From S5-327 sp965200975 (GTDB lineage Bacteria; Chloroflexota; Dehalococcoidia; Lucifugimonadales; Australimonadaceae): DNA of 64,000 nt. Every line of letters starts with the position of its first letter. Position 1 is the first letter of the stretch. The stretch lies in contig OZ241740.1 of the NCBI GenBank assembly GCA_965200975.1, forward strand, positions 1,550,001 to 1,614,000, in the 5' to 3' direction. Of this stretch, positions 50,747 through 58,789 are shown piece after piece. A program made the translations under genes and the position numbers. The notes beneath the pieces were generated by a model. The model was not told the origin of the DNA. It was given only the letters and a program-made list of their open reading frames with translations, and made no database searches.

Positions 50747-52126
50747 TCAAGCGCCAAGAGTTTCGACGAGTCCGCGCATCGACGGAAGGGTTTCGAGCGC
50801 GGACACCTGTTCGATGACCTGCCGGGCGCGCTCTTCGCCGATGGCGGGAGCGCTCCATTCGGTGAATTTCTCCTGCATCTCGTCCCACGACAGCGGGTTC
50901 TCGGGCTCGCCCTTGGGGAAGGAAACGGAGCGCTCGATTCTCCTGCCGCCGGAGGCTCGAACAACGACGGCGGTCTCCATGCCGGCGCCTATGCCGTCGG
51001 CGAGGCTGACGGAGGAGGCCTGCATCAGACGGCGCACCTCTGCGTCGGCGAGGCGGTCGTAGTCCGACCAGGCGTAGGCGCCCCGGCTGGCGGCGACGGC
51101 GGCGGCGAAGTAGACGCTGAACTGCCCCTCGACGATGTTAGCGGGAGAGCGTTTGGCCTCGGGCGGGTCGGCGACTAGCCCGAACCCTGTCTCGCCCATA
51201 GCGATTTCGATCGCCTCGATTTCGGCGGCGTCGAGCGCCTCGGCGCGAACGATGTCGGAGACGGCGTCGATGGCGGCGTGGCTGTAGCGGCAGCAAGGGT
51301 ACGGTTTGACAGCGGTGTTCATCACCTCGAAGTCGCTGCCGAGGCCGTCGAGGGCGCGTTCGGGGTCGGCGGCACCGTCGGCGTACAGCGCGAAGTAGCC
51401 GTGGCTTCCTTCGAGGGGCGACGTCGCGCCGAGATAGTCGTGGCGGGCCATAACGAGGCTGAGTATCGCGTTGTGGGCGGCGAGGCCGGTGTGGAAACGC
51501 TTGTTCCAGGAGCCGTTCTCGAGGAACTGCGTGGAGCCGGCGGACTGGCTGACGTTCAGCCCGAGCGCGTTGGCGAGATGCTCATCGGAGTAGCCGAGGA
51601 GCCGTCCGACGGCGGCGGCGCAGCCGAAGACGCCGGTGGTGGCCGTGGGGTGGAATCCGCGGGCGTGGACGCCTCCGCCGTGGGCTTTGCCGACCTTTCC
51701 GGTGATGTCGTAGCCGGCGACGGCGGCGGCGAGGAAGTCCTGTCCCGAGACGTCGCGCTCGCCGGCAAGGGCCAGAAGCGTGGCGAACAAGGGCGTGCCG
51801 ATGTGGATGACGGCCTCGCGGTGGGTGTCGTCGAAGTCCATGCTATGGGCGAAGGTGGCGTTCAGGAGAGCGGCGTAGTGCGCGGGGAGACGCTCAGGCC
51901 TGCCGAGGACGACGCTGCGGCCCCCGGCGCCTGCGGCAAGGTCGAGGACGCCGTCGATGATGGGGGCGGACGATTCGGCGACGGCCAGCCCTCCGTAGGC
52001 GACGCCGAGGAAGTCGAGCAGCAGGTGCTTCGTCCGCTCCAGCGCCTCCGGCGGGATGTCTTCGTATTTGAGCGACTGAGCGTAATCGACGAGGGCGACT
52101 GTTACGCCGGACGGGTTGCGCGCCAT
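50747..52126 (-). CDS. MmgE/PrpD family protein
   Basis: A 459-residue protein of the family that includes 2-methylcitrate dehydratase (PrpD), cis-aconitate decarboxylase (IRG1/CadA) and iminodisuccinate epimerase. The conserved segments are LDFLGVAYGG, ATFAHSMDFDDTHREAVIHIGTP, the helical middle KVGKAHGGGVHARGFHPTATTG, and CCRYSHAAIDA. The IRG1/PrpD active-site histidines and lysine in the D-D-T-H and A-H-G-G regions are retained. Which reaction it performs is uncertain; genomic context favours an itaconate/aconitate-related role. It follows the MaoC gene by four bases. Confidence 0.88.
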   Translation of the reverse strand: MARNPSGVTVALVDYAQSLKYEDIPPEALERTKHLLLDFLGVAYGGLAVAESSAPIIDGVLDLAAGAGGRSVVLGRPERLPAHYAALLNATFAHSMDFDDTHREAVIHIGTPLFATLLALAGERDVSGQDFLAAAVAGYDITGKVGKAHGGGVHARGFHPTATTGVFGCAAAVGRLLGYSDEHLANALGLNVSQSAGSTQFLENGSWNKRFHTGLAAHNAILSLVMARHDYLGATSPLEGSHGYFALYADGAADPERALDGLGSDFEVMNTAVKPYPCCRYSHAAIDAVSDIVRAEALDAAEIEAIEIAMGETGFGLVADPPEAKRSPANIVEGQFSVYFAAAVAASRGAYAWSDYDRLADAEVRRLMQASSVSLADGIGAGMETAVVVRASGGRRIERSVSFPKGEPENPLSWDEMQEKFTEWSAPAIGEERARQVIEQVSALETLPSMRGLVETLGA

Positions 52127-52130
52127 GACG

Positions 52131-52643
52131 CTAGACCTCCTGGGCTTGTGCGGGTTCGGGAAAGACTCCGACGCTGGGGGCGTAGTCGCGTTTCCAGACC
52201 ATTACGTCGCGCTCGAATTCGATGACGACGGCGCCCTCCTGCTGGAGTCCGCGCGTCTTGATGTGGACGATGCCGCGGCGGGGGTCGGACCTGGACTCGC
52301 GGATGGCGGTGACCTCGGTCTCCGACCAGAGGGTGTCGCCGGCGAAGACAGGGTGCGGAAGGCGCACCTTGTCCCATCCGAGGTTGATGCCGTTGCGGCT
52401 GATGTCGGGGACGGTGAGGCCGGTGACGACGGCGAGCGTCACGAGGCTATTCATCAGGGGACGCTGGAATTGGGTGTTCTTCGCGTACTCGGCGTTGAAG
52501 TGGATCTGGTTGTCGTTGTTGGTAAGGAGGGTCATCCAGGTGTTGTCGGCCTCGAGGAGCGTTCGGCCTACGGACGAGCGGTAGACGTCGCCGACCTCGA
52601 AGTCTTCCAGGTATCGGCCCTGCCAGCCGGTCTTGAGCGTCAT
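52131..52643 (-). CDS. MaoC-like hydratase (itaconyl-CoA or mesaconyl-CoA hydratase candidate)
   Basis: A 170-residue hot-dog-fold protein. The catalytic Asp/His pair of the R-hydratase motif lies in LLTNNDNQIHFNAEYAKNTQF, with RPLMNSLVTLAVVTGL after it. The N-terminus YLEDFEVGDVYRSSVGRT and the stretch GDTLWSETEVTAIRESRSDP match MaoC hydratases acting on short-chain acyl-CoA esters such as mesaconyl-CoA and itaconyl-CoA. It sits between MmgE/PrpD and the CitE-like lyase, which supports a role in C5-dicarboxyl-CoA breakdown. Confidence 0.85.
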   Translation of the reverse strand: MTLKTGWQGRYLEDFEVGDVYRSSVGRTLLEADNTWMTLLTNNDNQIHFNAEYAKNTQFQRPLMNSLVTLAVVTGLTVPDISRNGINLGWDKVRLPHPVFAGDTLWSETEVTAIRESRSDPRRGIVHIKTRGLQQEGAVVIEFERDVMVWKRDYAPSVGVFPEPAQAQEV

Positions 52644-52751
52644 GGCGCCTCCTTGGTTGCGTCAGCGCGGGTACTGTAGCGCGCAGAGCGCGGGTTGTCG
52701 AAGGTTAGCAGGGCATCCGCTCGCCCCTGACTCCTTGTGGTTCGCGCATCG

Positions 52752-53645
52752 TTACGCGAGGCCGTAGCGTTCGGCAAGGTCGAGGGTTCGGCGGGCGCGG
52801 GCGACGATGGGCTCTTCGAGGAAGGCGCCCTTGTGGTTTACGACGCCTGTGCCCTGCGCGACAGCCTCTTCGAGGACGGTGATAATCTCGCGCGAGTAGG
52901 CGATCTCCTCCGGCGTCGGGCTGAACGCGGCGCTGATAGGGCCAATCTGGGATGGATGCACGGCGGCCTTCGACGTGAATCCGAGGCGGCGGGCCTGCGC
53001 GGATTCCGCGGCGAGTCCTTCGAGGTCGTCGAGCGCCGTCCAGATGACGTCGATAGCCTGCACGCCTGCGGCGGAGCATGCCGTGGCGACGGCGGAGCGC
53101 TGATAGAGGAGCGCTTTCGCCTCTTCCGTGCGGATGAGGGGAAGCCCCATCTCGCGGGAGAAGTCCTCGCCGCCGAACTGCACTGCGGCTACCCGGGCGT
53201 CGGCGGAGCAGACGGCGTAGGCGTTGACGACGCCGAGAGGACTCTCGATGAGGAGCATCAGCCGTGTCGCGCCGACAGTGAGCCCTGCCCGCTCTTCGGC
53301 GTCCGCCAGGGCCGCGCTCACGGCGGCGACCTGCTGCGCGCTCTCGATTTTGGGCGCGACGATCCCCTCGACGTTGAGGGCGAGCGCAGCGGCGATGTCG
53401 GCAGCGAAGAGTTCGGCGTGGCGCGGATGGTTCACGCGCACGTAACGCCGGGGCGATCCGGGCGGCGGCTGGGGCGGCAAGGCGTCGGCGAGCATGCCGC
53501 GCGCCGCCTCCTTCTCAGCCGGCGGGACGGCGTCTTCATAGTCGTAGATGACGACATCGGCGGGGAGGTCGAGCGATCTGGCGATCATACGCGGCTTGTG
53601 GGCAGGGACGTACAGCCAGGAGCGGGCAAGGGCGTCTGTGGTCAT
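52752..53645 (-). CDS. HpcH/HpaI (CitE-like) CoA-ester lyase, citramalyl/malyl-CoA lyase candidate
   Basis: A 297-residue TIM-barrel protein. RSWLYVPAHKPRMIARSL begins as in CitE/citramalyl-CoA lyases. VIYDYEDAVPPAEKEAAR carries the metal Asp/Glu. YVRVNHP supplies the Arg, MLLIESPLGVVNAYAV the catalytic Glu, and GGEDFSREMGLPLI and LGFTSKAAVHPSQI complete the fold. Such enzymes split (S)-citramalyl-CoA, malyl-CoA or similar into acetyl-CoA plus a keto acid. It lies between the MaoC and acyl-CoA dehydrogenase genes on the same strand. Confidence 0.9.
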   Translation of the reverse strand: MTTDALARSWLYVPAHKPRMIARSLDLPADVVIYDYEDAVPPAEKEAARGMLADALPPQPPPGSPRRYVRVNHPRHAELFAADIAAALALNVEGIVAPKIESAQQVAAVSAALADAEERAGLTVGATRLMLLIESPLGVVNAYAVCSADARVAAVQFGGEDFSREMGLPLIRTEEAKALLYQRSAVATACSAAGVQAIDVIWTALDDLEGLAAESAQARRLGFTSKAAVHPSQIGPISAAFSPTPEEIAYSREIITVLEEAVAQGTGVVNHKGAFLEEPIVARARRTLDLAERYGLA

Positions 53646-53680
53646 TGTGGCGCAGCCTTGGGCGGCTCAGCTCTCCGCAG

Positions 53681-54844
53681 CTAGTACGACCGCGGCATGC
53701 CGAGGACGTTCTGGCCGAGGTAGGCGAGGACGAGGTTGTTGTTGACGGGCGCGGTCATAAAGAGGCGCGTCTCGCGGAACTTGCGCTCGATGTCGTAGTC
53801 GGTTGCGAAGCCGTAGCCGCCGAAGGTGTTGAGGCAGGCGTTGCCGGCCTCCCACGCAGCCTCGGAGGCGAGGAGTTTCGCCATATTGGCTTCGGCGCCG
53901 CAGCGGTCGCCCCGGTCGAACTTGGCGGCGGCGTCCCATCGCATCAGGTCGGCGGCCTGCGTGCTGGCGTAGGCGTGAGCGATAGGGAGCTGGACGCCCT
54001 GGTTCGCGGCGATGGGACGACCGAACACGACGCGTTCGCTGCCGTACGCGGCGGCGCGCTCGATGAAGAACCGGGCGTCGCCAATCGCTTCTGCGGCTAT
54101 CAGGATGCGTTCGGCGTTCCACGAGTCGATGATGTACCGGAACCCCTTCTCTTCCTCGCCGATGAGGTTTTCGGCAGGGACTTCGAGGTTGTCGAAGAAG
54201 AGCTGGTTGGTGTGGCGATTGAACGTCATATCGATGGGGCGGATCTCGAGTCTGCCGGCGGCTTCCCGCATATCGACGACGAAGACGGAGAGCCCGTCGG
54301 TCTTGTTTTCGAGGTCGTCGTACGGCGTGGTGCGCGCGAGAAGCAGCATCAGGTCGGACTGTGCGACGCGCGAGATGAATATCTTTTGTCCGTTGACGAC
54401 GTACACGCCGCCGCGACGGACGGCGGTAGTCTCGATGCGGGTCGTTTCGGAGCCGGCGTTTGGCTCGGTGACGGCGAACGCCTGGAGCCGGAGGTCGCCG
54501 CGGGCGATGCCGGGAAGGTAGCGCAGCTTCTGCTCATCGCTGCCGTGGCGGAGGATGACGCCCATTATGTACATCTGCGCATGGCAGGCGGCGGAGTCGC
54601 CCCCGGAGCGGTTGATCTCTTCGAGGATGACGCTGGCCTCGCCGACGCTCATTCCTCCGCCGCCGTACTCTTCGGGAATGAGGGCGGAGAGCCAACCGAG
54701 TTCGGTGAGCTCGCGGACGAACGCTTCCGGGTAGGCGCCCTCCTTGTCGAGGGCGCGCCAGTAGGCGCCGTCGTACTTCTTGCAGACCTCGCGGACTGCG
54801 AGGCGTATGTCGTTGAGCGTCGCGCTCTGTTGTTCGATAACCAT
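53681..54844 (-). CDS. Acyl-CoA dehydrogenase family protein
   Basis: A 387-residue flavoenzyme starting MVIEQQSATLNDIRLA at 54844. Domains run in the usual order: N-terminal helices, then the middle beta domain with LQAFAVTEPNAGSETTRIETTAV and the FAD-binding segment GQKIFISRVAQSDLMLLLART, then the C-terminal helical domain with NTFGGYGFATDYDIERKFRETRLF. The catalytic Glu position cannot be fixed by eye. Members of this size oxidise branched or dicarboxylic acyl-CoA esters. The homologous position in the Pseudomonas itaconate gene set also holds an acyl-CoA dehydrogenase of uncertain role. Confidence 0.92.
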   Translation of the reverse strand: MVIEQQSATLNDIRLAVREVCKKYDGAYWRALDKEGAYPEAFVRELTELGWLSALIPEEYGGGGMSVGEASVILEEINRSGGDSAACHAQMYIMGVILRHGSDEQKLRYLPGIARGDLRLQAFAVTEPNAGSETTRIETTAVRRGGVYVVNGQKIFISRVAQSDLMLLLARTTPYDDLENKTDGLSVFVVDMREAAGRLEIRPIDMTFNRHTNQLFFDNLEVPAENLIGEEEKGFRYIIDSWNAERILIAAEAIGDARFFIERAAAYGSERVVFGRPIAANQGVQLPIAHAYASTQAADLMRWDAAAKFDRGDRCGAEANMAKLLASEAAWEAGNACLNTFGGYGFATDYDIERKFRETRLFMTAPVNNNLVLAYLGQNVLGMPRSY

Positions 54845-54906
54845 AGGGGGATTGGACAGGCAGGCGGCGGAGCGTGTCAAGCGGAGGTTAGGCTTGGCGA
54901 GCGCCC

Positions 54907-54919
54907 GGGAGAGCGTTCC
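54907..54919 (+). repeat. Half copy of the dispersed palindrome
   Basis: GGGAGAGCGTTCC, left arm and centre only, between the CaiB and acyl-CoA dehydrogenase genes. A similar half copy lies at 48223-48234 on the opposite strand. Confidence 0.4.
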
Positions 54920-54965
54920 ACCTCCTCAGGCGCCCCTGATGTCAGAGGGAATGCTAGAGGGAATG

Positions 54966-56201
54966 CTATGCGACGCTGCCGTCGGCGTAGAGTCGGGCCG
55001 CGAGGGCGTCGTCGTAGCCGAGGACGCTCCGTAGCACCTCGGCAGTGTGCTGGCCAAGAGTCGGCGGAGGGGTGAAGCGCTCCTCGCCGGCGTCGGAGAG
55101 TTTGAACGGGTTGCCGGTCGCCTCGAAGAGTCCGCCTTCGGGGTGCTCTATCTCGACGACCATCCCGCGGGCGCGCAGCTGGGGGTCGCGGACGGCTTCG
55201 TCGAGGGTGTTCACGGGGGCTACGGGGATGCCGGCGGCGGCGAGGCGCGCGACCCATTCGTCGCGCGGGGCCGCGGCGATGACTGTTTCGAGCGCGGCGT
55301 TGATGCGGTCGCGATTGGCGATGCGTCCGGCTCGGGTGGCGAACGCAGGATCGGCGAGCGTCTCGGCGGCGGCGCGGGGGGCGCCCTCCAGTTCCGCCGC
55401 AGGGTCGTTGACAGCCTCGACGAGAAGCCGCCAGTGAGGATCGACGCTCACGGCGATGAAGAGCCAGCCGCCGGCGGCGCGGTAGGCGTTGTAGGGCACG
55501 TGCAGCTGCATCTCATTGCCGGTGCGCGGCGTGGGGATGCCGGACATCAGGTGCATTACCGCGTGGTAGTTGATGAGCGACATCTGCACATCGAGCATCG
55601 AGATGTCGACGTGCTGCCCTTCGCCGGTGCGCTCCCGGGCGGCGAGGGCCGCGAGGACGCCAAGGGCACCGGCCATGCCGGAGCAGAGGTCGGCGTAGAG
55701 GGGGCCTGCGCGCACCGGAGCGCCATCGGGGTCGCCGGTCATGCCCATCACGCCTGCGTAGGCCTGCACCGTGGCGTCGAGCGCGGCGCGGTCGCGTCCG
55801 GGCCCGGTAAGGCCAAATCCGGTGATGGAGCAGGCGATAACGCGAGGGTTGAGCTTCCTGAGCGAGGGGTAGTCGGCGCCGAGCCGTTCGGTGACGCCCG
55901 GGCGGTAGTTGTCTATCACCACATCAGCCCAGCGCACGAGGTCGGCGAACACCTGCTTGCCGCCTTCGCTGCGGAGGTCGACGACGATGCCGCGCTTGTT
56001 GCGCTGCAGGTTCATGATGTGGGGAGTGAGCGACCCCATCATCAGCGACGGAGCCCCGCCGCCGAACCGGCGGGCGTTCTCGCCGCCGGGCGGCTCGACC
56101 TTGACGACGTCGGCGCCGAGGTCGCCAAGTATGGCTGCGGCGAACGGGCCGGAGACGATCGTCGTGAGATCGACGACGTGAAGACCTTGGAGCGCTTGCA
56201 T
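54966..56201 (-). CDS. CaiB/BaiF (class III) CoA-transferase
   Basis: A 411-residue protein starting MQALQGLHVVDLTTIVSGPFAAA at 56201. The class III signature is clear: ILGDLGADVVKVEPPGGENARRF, then LQRNKRGIVVDLRSEGGKQVF, VVIDNYRPGVTERLGADY, and the catalytic Asp region RAGPLYADLCSGMAGALGVLAAL. It moves CoA between carboxylic acids, for example from succinyl-CoA to itaconate, mesaconate or citramalate. It is the first gene of the minus-strand catabolic block, 121 bases before the acyl-CoA dehydrogenase. Confidence 0.93.
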   Translation of the reverse strand: MQALQGLHVVDLTTIVSGPFAAAILGDLGADVVKVEPPGGENARRFGGGAPSLMMGSLTPHIMNLQRNKRGIVVDLRSEGGKQVFADLVRWADVVIDNYRPGVTERLGADYPSLRKLNPRVIACSITGFGLTGPGRDRAALDATVQAYAGVMGMTGDPDGAPVRAGPLYADLCSGMAGALGVLAALAARERTGEGQHVDISMLDVQMSLINYHAVMHLMSGIPTPRTGNEMQLHVPYNAYRAAGGWLFIAVSVDPHWRLLVEAVNDPAAELEGAPRAAAETLADPAFATRAGRIANRDRINAALETVIAAAPRDEWVARLAAAGIPVAPVNTLDEAVRDPQLRARGMVVEIEHPEGGLFEATGNPFKLSDAGEERFTPPPTLGQHTAEVLRSVLGYDDALAARLYADGSVA

Positions 56202-56280
56202 CGGTAGGCTGACTGGCGAACGGCTACTGTGCGGCACCAAGAGGCGCCCGCCTCCCGTCCGCCTCGTACAGAGCGCTGCG

Positions 56281-56286
56281 TATACT
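56281..56286 (+). promoter_or_regulatory. Putative -10 box, leaderless start
   Basis: TATACT ends six bases before the GTG at 56293, putting transcription start at the first codon. No Shine-Dalgarno or clear -35 is present. Confidence 0.5.
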
Positions 56287-56292
56287 AGCCGC

Positions 56293-56967
56293 GTGGACGC
56301 GGAGTCGGCAACCAACGCTCTGGAGGAGCTCTCTCGGAGAGCGCAGGACGACCTGCCGCTCGACCGGGGCGCCCTGTTGATCGCTGCGGCGTTCGACCCC
56401 GAAGTTGACGTCGACCGCGAGACCGGGCTGCTCGACTCCCTCGCGCAAGGGGCTTCCCGCCGCGTCTCGGCGGAGTTAGACCCGCTGACGGCCATCAACG
56501 AGCTGAACGCGTACTTGTTCGACCATGTGGGGTTCGCGGGGAACGAGGCCGACTACTACGACCCAAAAAACAGCATGCTGCACGAGGTGCTGCGGCGCCG
56601 GTTGGGCATCCCCATCACATTGTCAGTGGTGTACATCGAAGTCGGACGGCGGCTGGGGCTGCCGCTGCGGGGAGTGGGCATGCCGGGACACTTTCTTGTG
56701 CGACATGACGAGGAGCCTTCGGCGCACATCGACCCGTACTACCGGGGAACGCTGCTGTCGGAGGCGGAGTGCGTGGAGCGTCTGCGGCGCATCAGCGGCG
56801 CCGTGCGGTGGGACAGGTCGTTTCTCGATCCGGTGACGGACCGTTCGGTGCTGGCGCGCATGCTTCGCAATCTGAGCGCGATTTGGGTGGGGCGCAACGA
56901 CACGCCGCGCGCGATTCTGTCCCTGGGGCTGCTGATGGCGGTGCAGCCGGAAGAGTCGGGACACTGA
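56293..56967 (+). CDS. SirB1/transglutaminase-like protein, ends at an in-frame TGA
   Basis: A 224-residue protein from GTG 56293. SirB1-family marks are AINELNAYLFDHVGFAGNEADYYDPKNSMLHEVLRRRLGIPITLS, then YIEVGRRLGLPLRGVGMPGHFLVRHD. The papain-like triad is doubtful: the usual Cys position reads Ser (NSML), while His in PGHFLV is kept. The protein stops at TGA 56965-56967 after LLMAVQPEESGH. The same frame continues with the tetratricopeptide-like tail that normally ends this family (see 56968-57114). The stop may be a mutation, a sequencing error or a readthrough site. Confidence 0.85.
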   Translation: MDAESATNALEELSRRAQDDLPLDRGALLIAAAFDPEVDVDRETGLLDSLAQGASRRVSAELDPLTAINELNAYLFDHVGFAGNEADYYDPKNSMLHEVLRRRLGIPITLSVVYIEVGRRLGLPLRGVGMPGHFLVRHDEEPSAHIDPYYRGTLLSEAECVERLRRISGAVRWDRSFLDPVTDRSVLARMLRNLSAIWVGRNDTPRAILSLGLLMAVQPEESGH

Positions 56968-57114
56968 CGAGACCGCGGCATGCTGTTCTACAAGCGGGGC
57001 GAGCTGGGGCCTGCGCTGGAGGATCTGCAGCGCTATCTGGACGCCGCATTCAGCGCGCCGGACGCCTGGTATGTCCGGCGGGTCGTCGAGAAGATCCGCT
57101 CAGGCGGGGCGTAA
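56968..57114 (+). pseudogene. In-frame continuation of the SirB1-like gene after TGA
   Basis: Directly after the TGA the same frame reads RDRGMLFYKRGELGPALEDL and ends VVEKIRSGGA at TAA 57112-57114. This is the TPR-like tail expected at the end of SirB1 proteins (LRDRG-LLYY-LG pattern). With it the protein would be 273 codons. The stop is TGA followed by C, a context known to be leaky in bacteria. Reinitiation at the ATG at 56980 is another possibility. Confidence 0.65.
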
Positions 57115-57167
57115 GAGGCGCCCTGCCCTGCAGCGAACCGGGACGGTTTCGAGCAAGCGGCGCCGTC

Positions 57168-57569
57168 TCAGAGGGCGTCCGCGCCAGCCTGTGCGACCTC
57201 TTCATCCTTGTCGGGCGGGCCGCCGCCTGCGCCGACAGCGCCCACGAGGCGACCGTCCTTATAGAGCGGGACGGCGCCCTGCACCCAGGTGACGCGTCCG
57301 CCGTAAAGCTCGCGCACCGTATCGAGCAGGGCCTGCGGGAAACGCGAGGCGGCGACGCCGCTCGGCGTCCCCTTGGTTACGGCTGTGGCCATAGCCTTCC
57401 CGCGAACCACATCGGGCGTGAACGGGTTCGTGCCGTCCATACGGGCGGAGGCGACCAGGCTTGTCTGCAGGTCGACTACGGCGATCGCCATGTTGAAACC
57501 AAGCTCAGCCGACTTGGCGATGGCCGCGTCGACGACGCGCCTAGCCTCATCGAGGGTGATGTCGCTCAT
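57168..57569 (-). CDS. GlcG/HbpS-like haem-degrading/binding family protein
   Basis: A 133-residue protein: TLDEARRVVDAAIAKSAELGFNMAIAVVDL, KAMATAVTKGTPSG, then LVGAVGAGGGPPDKDEEVAQAGADAL. This is the GlcG/HbpS fold, of normal length. GlcG proteins often sit beside glycolate or C2/C3 acid metabolism genes; HbpS binds haem. Function here is unknown. Its start overlaps the stop of the lyase gene by four bases (ATGA), so the two are co-translated. Confidence 0.88.
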   Translation of the reverse strand: MSDITLDEARRVVDAAIAKSAELGFNMAIAVVDLQTSLVASARMDGTNPFTPDVVRGKAMATAVTKGTPSGVAASRFPQALLDTVRELYGGRVTWVQGAVPLYKDGRLVGAVGAGGGPPDKDEEVAQAGADAL

Positions 57570-58432
57570 GACGTAGCCTCCTGGGGAGTTGCGTAGCGTT
57601 GTTCGAGCTCGGTGATTTCGGCGAGGCCGAGGGCGTTCGCTATCGACATTCGGAGTTCGCCGCCGGAGCCGTAGCGGTCGAGGGCCGAGATGCGGCCGCT
57701 CTGCCGGAGCTCCGTCATCATCTCCTTGACGATGGGATAGAGGGAGAAGACGGGGCCCCGGTGGATCTGCAGGCGGAAGCCGAGGCGTTCGACTTCCGCG
57801 GGGTCGGCCTCGCCGTTATACATACGGGGCAGGTCTCCGAGGCGCGCGGCGAACTCGAAGAGGTCGTCCGGCGTGCGGATGCCGTCGACGAACACGAGGT
57901 CGGCGCCCTCCTCGACGAACGCTCGACAGCGGCGCTCGACGTCGTCCCAGCCGTTCACGACCAGAGCGTCGGTGCGCGCGATGATGACGAAATCAGCGTC
58001 GGCGCGGGCGTCGACGGCGGCGCGCACCTTGGCGGCGGCTTCGGCCAGGGGGATGACCTCCTTGCCGTCGAAGAAGCCGCACTTCTTGGGCGCCGCCTGG
58101 TCTTCGATGTGGACGCCGGCGACGCCGGCGCGCTCGTACTCGCGGATCGTGCGCCGGACGTTAATGGCGTTGCCGTAGCCGGTGTCGGCGTCGGCGACGA
58201 CCGGAACGCCGACGGCGGCGGCGATCCAGGCGGCGTTCTGCGTCATCTCCGTTTGGGTGAGCAGTCCGACATCGGGCATGCCTCTGGACATCGACGTGCC
58301 GAACCCGGACATATAGACGGCGTCGAAGCCGGCCTCTTCGGCTACGCGGGCGGTGAAGCCGTCGTAGGTGAAGGGGGCCAACAGCAGGCGGTCGGCGGCG
58401 AGCAGCTGGCGCAGCCGCGTAGTGGTTCTCAT
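57566..58432 (-). CDS. Isocitrate lyase/PEP mutase superfamily (methylisocitrate lyase-like)
   Basis: A 288-residue TIM-barrel enzyme. APFTYDGFTARVAEEAGFDAVYMSGFG opens the barrel. The metal Asp residues are in VVADADTGYGN and VHIEDQAAPKKCGFFDGKEV. KKCG carries the cysteine typical of methylisocitrate lyase and isocitrate lyase. ARTDAL provides the Arg. It may cleave 2-methylisocitrate, a dimethylmalate-like compound, or decarboxylate oxaloacetate. Co-occurrence with MmgE/PrpD in the same block is compatible with methylcitrate-like chemistry, but no methylcitrate synthase is present here. Confidence 0.88.
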   Translation of the reverse strand: MRTTTRLRQLLAADRLLLAPFTYDGFTARVAEEAGFDAVYMSGFGTSMSRGMPDVGLLTQTEMTQNAAWIAAAVGVPVVADADTGYGNAINVRRTIREYERAGVAGVHIEDQAAPKKCGFFDGKEVIPLAEAAAKVRAAVDARADADFVIIARTDALVVNGWDDVERRCRAFVEEGADLVFVDGIRTPDDLFEFAARLGDLPRMYNGEADPAEVERLGFRLQIHRGPVFSLYPIVKEMMTELRQSGRISALDRYGSGGELRMSIANALGLAEITELEQRYATPQEATS

Positions 58433-58436
58433 CGCA

Positions 58437-58676
58437 TTACTCCTCGAGGAGCTCGGAGAGGCCGGCTTTCAGCGCGGGCAGCCACTCGTCGAGCGACGTC
58501 GAGAGGGGAAGGACGATTTCGATGACTTCGCGCTTTATCATGCCGCCGGCGCCTTTGCCCCACCGGCCCGGGTCTTCCTTGCCGAGCTCGACGTTGATGG
58601 CCTCCCTGTCGATCCCCAGCTCGTCCGTTATCTCGTAGACCCTGGCCATATCTTCCATAGAGATAATGTCGTCCAT
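58437..58676 (-). CDS. Small acidic protein, hypothetical
   Basis: A 79-residue protein, MDDIISMEDMARVYEITDEL, ending LPALKAGLSELLEE, with AGAGG four bases before the ATG. Predicted mainly helical, no signal peptide, no known motif. It ends four bases before the methylisocitrate-lyase-like gene, so it belongs to the same transcript. Confidence 0.65.
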   Translation of the reverse strand: MDDIISMEDMARVYEITDELGIDREAINVELGKEDPGRWGKGAGGMIKREVIEIVLPLSTSLDEWLPALKAGLSELLEE

Positions 58677-58789
58677 CCAGCCTCTCCGTACAGCAAAAAG
58701 AGCTTCCCTGCCCGTCTCTCTGTCTCTCTGTCGCCTCTGTCGCTGGAACTTCCGCCACGGGAAGCAGCAGCGGCAGGGCAAAGCTTATC

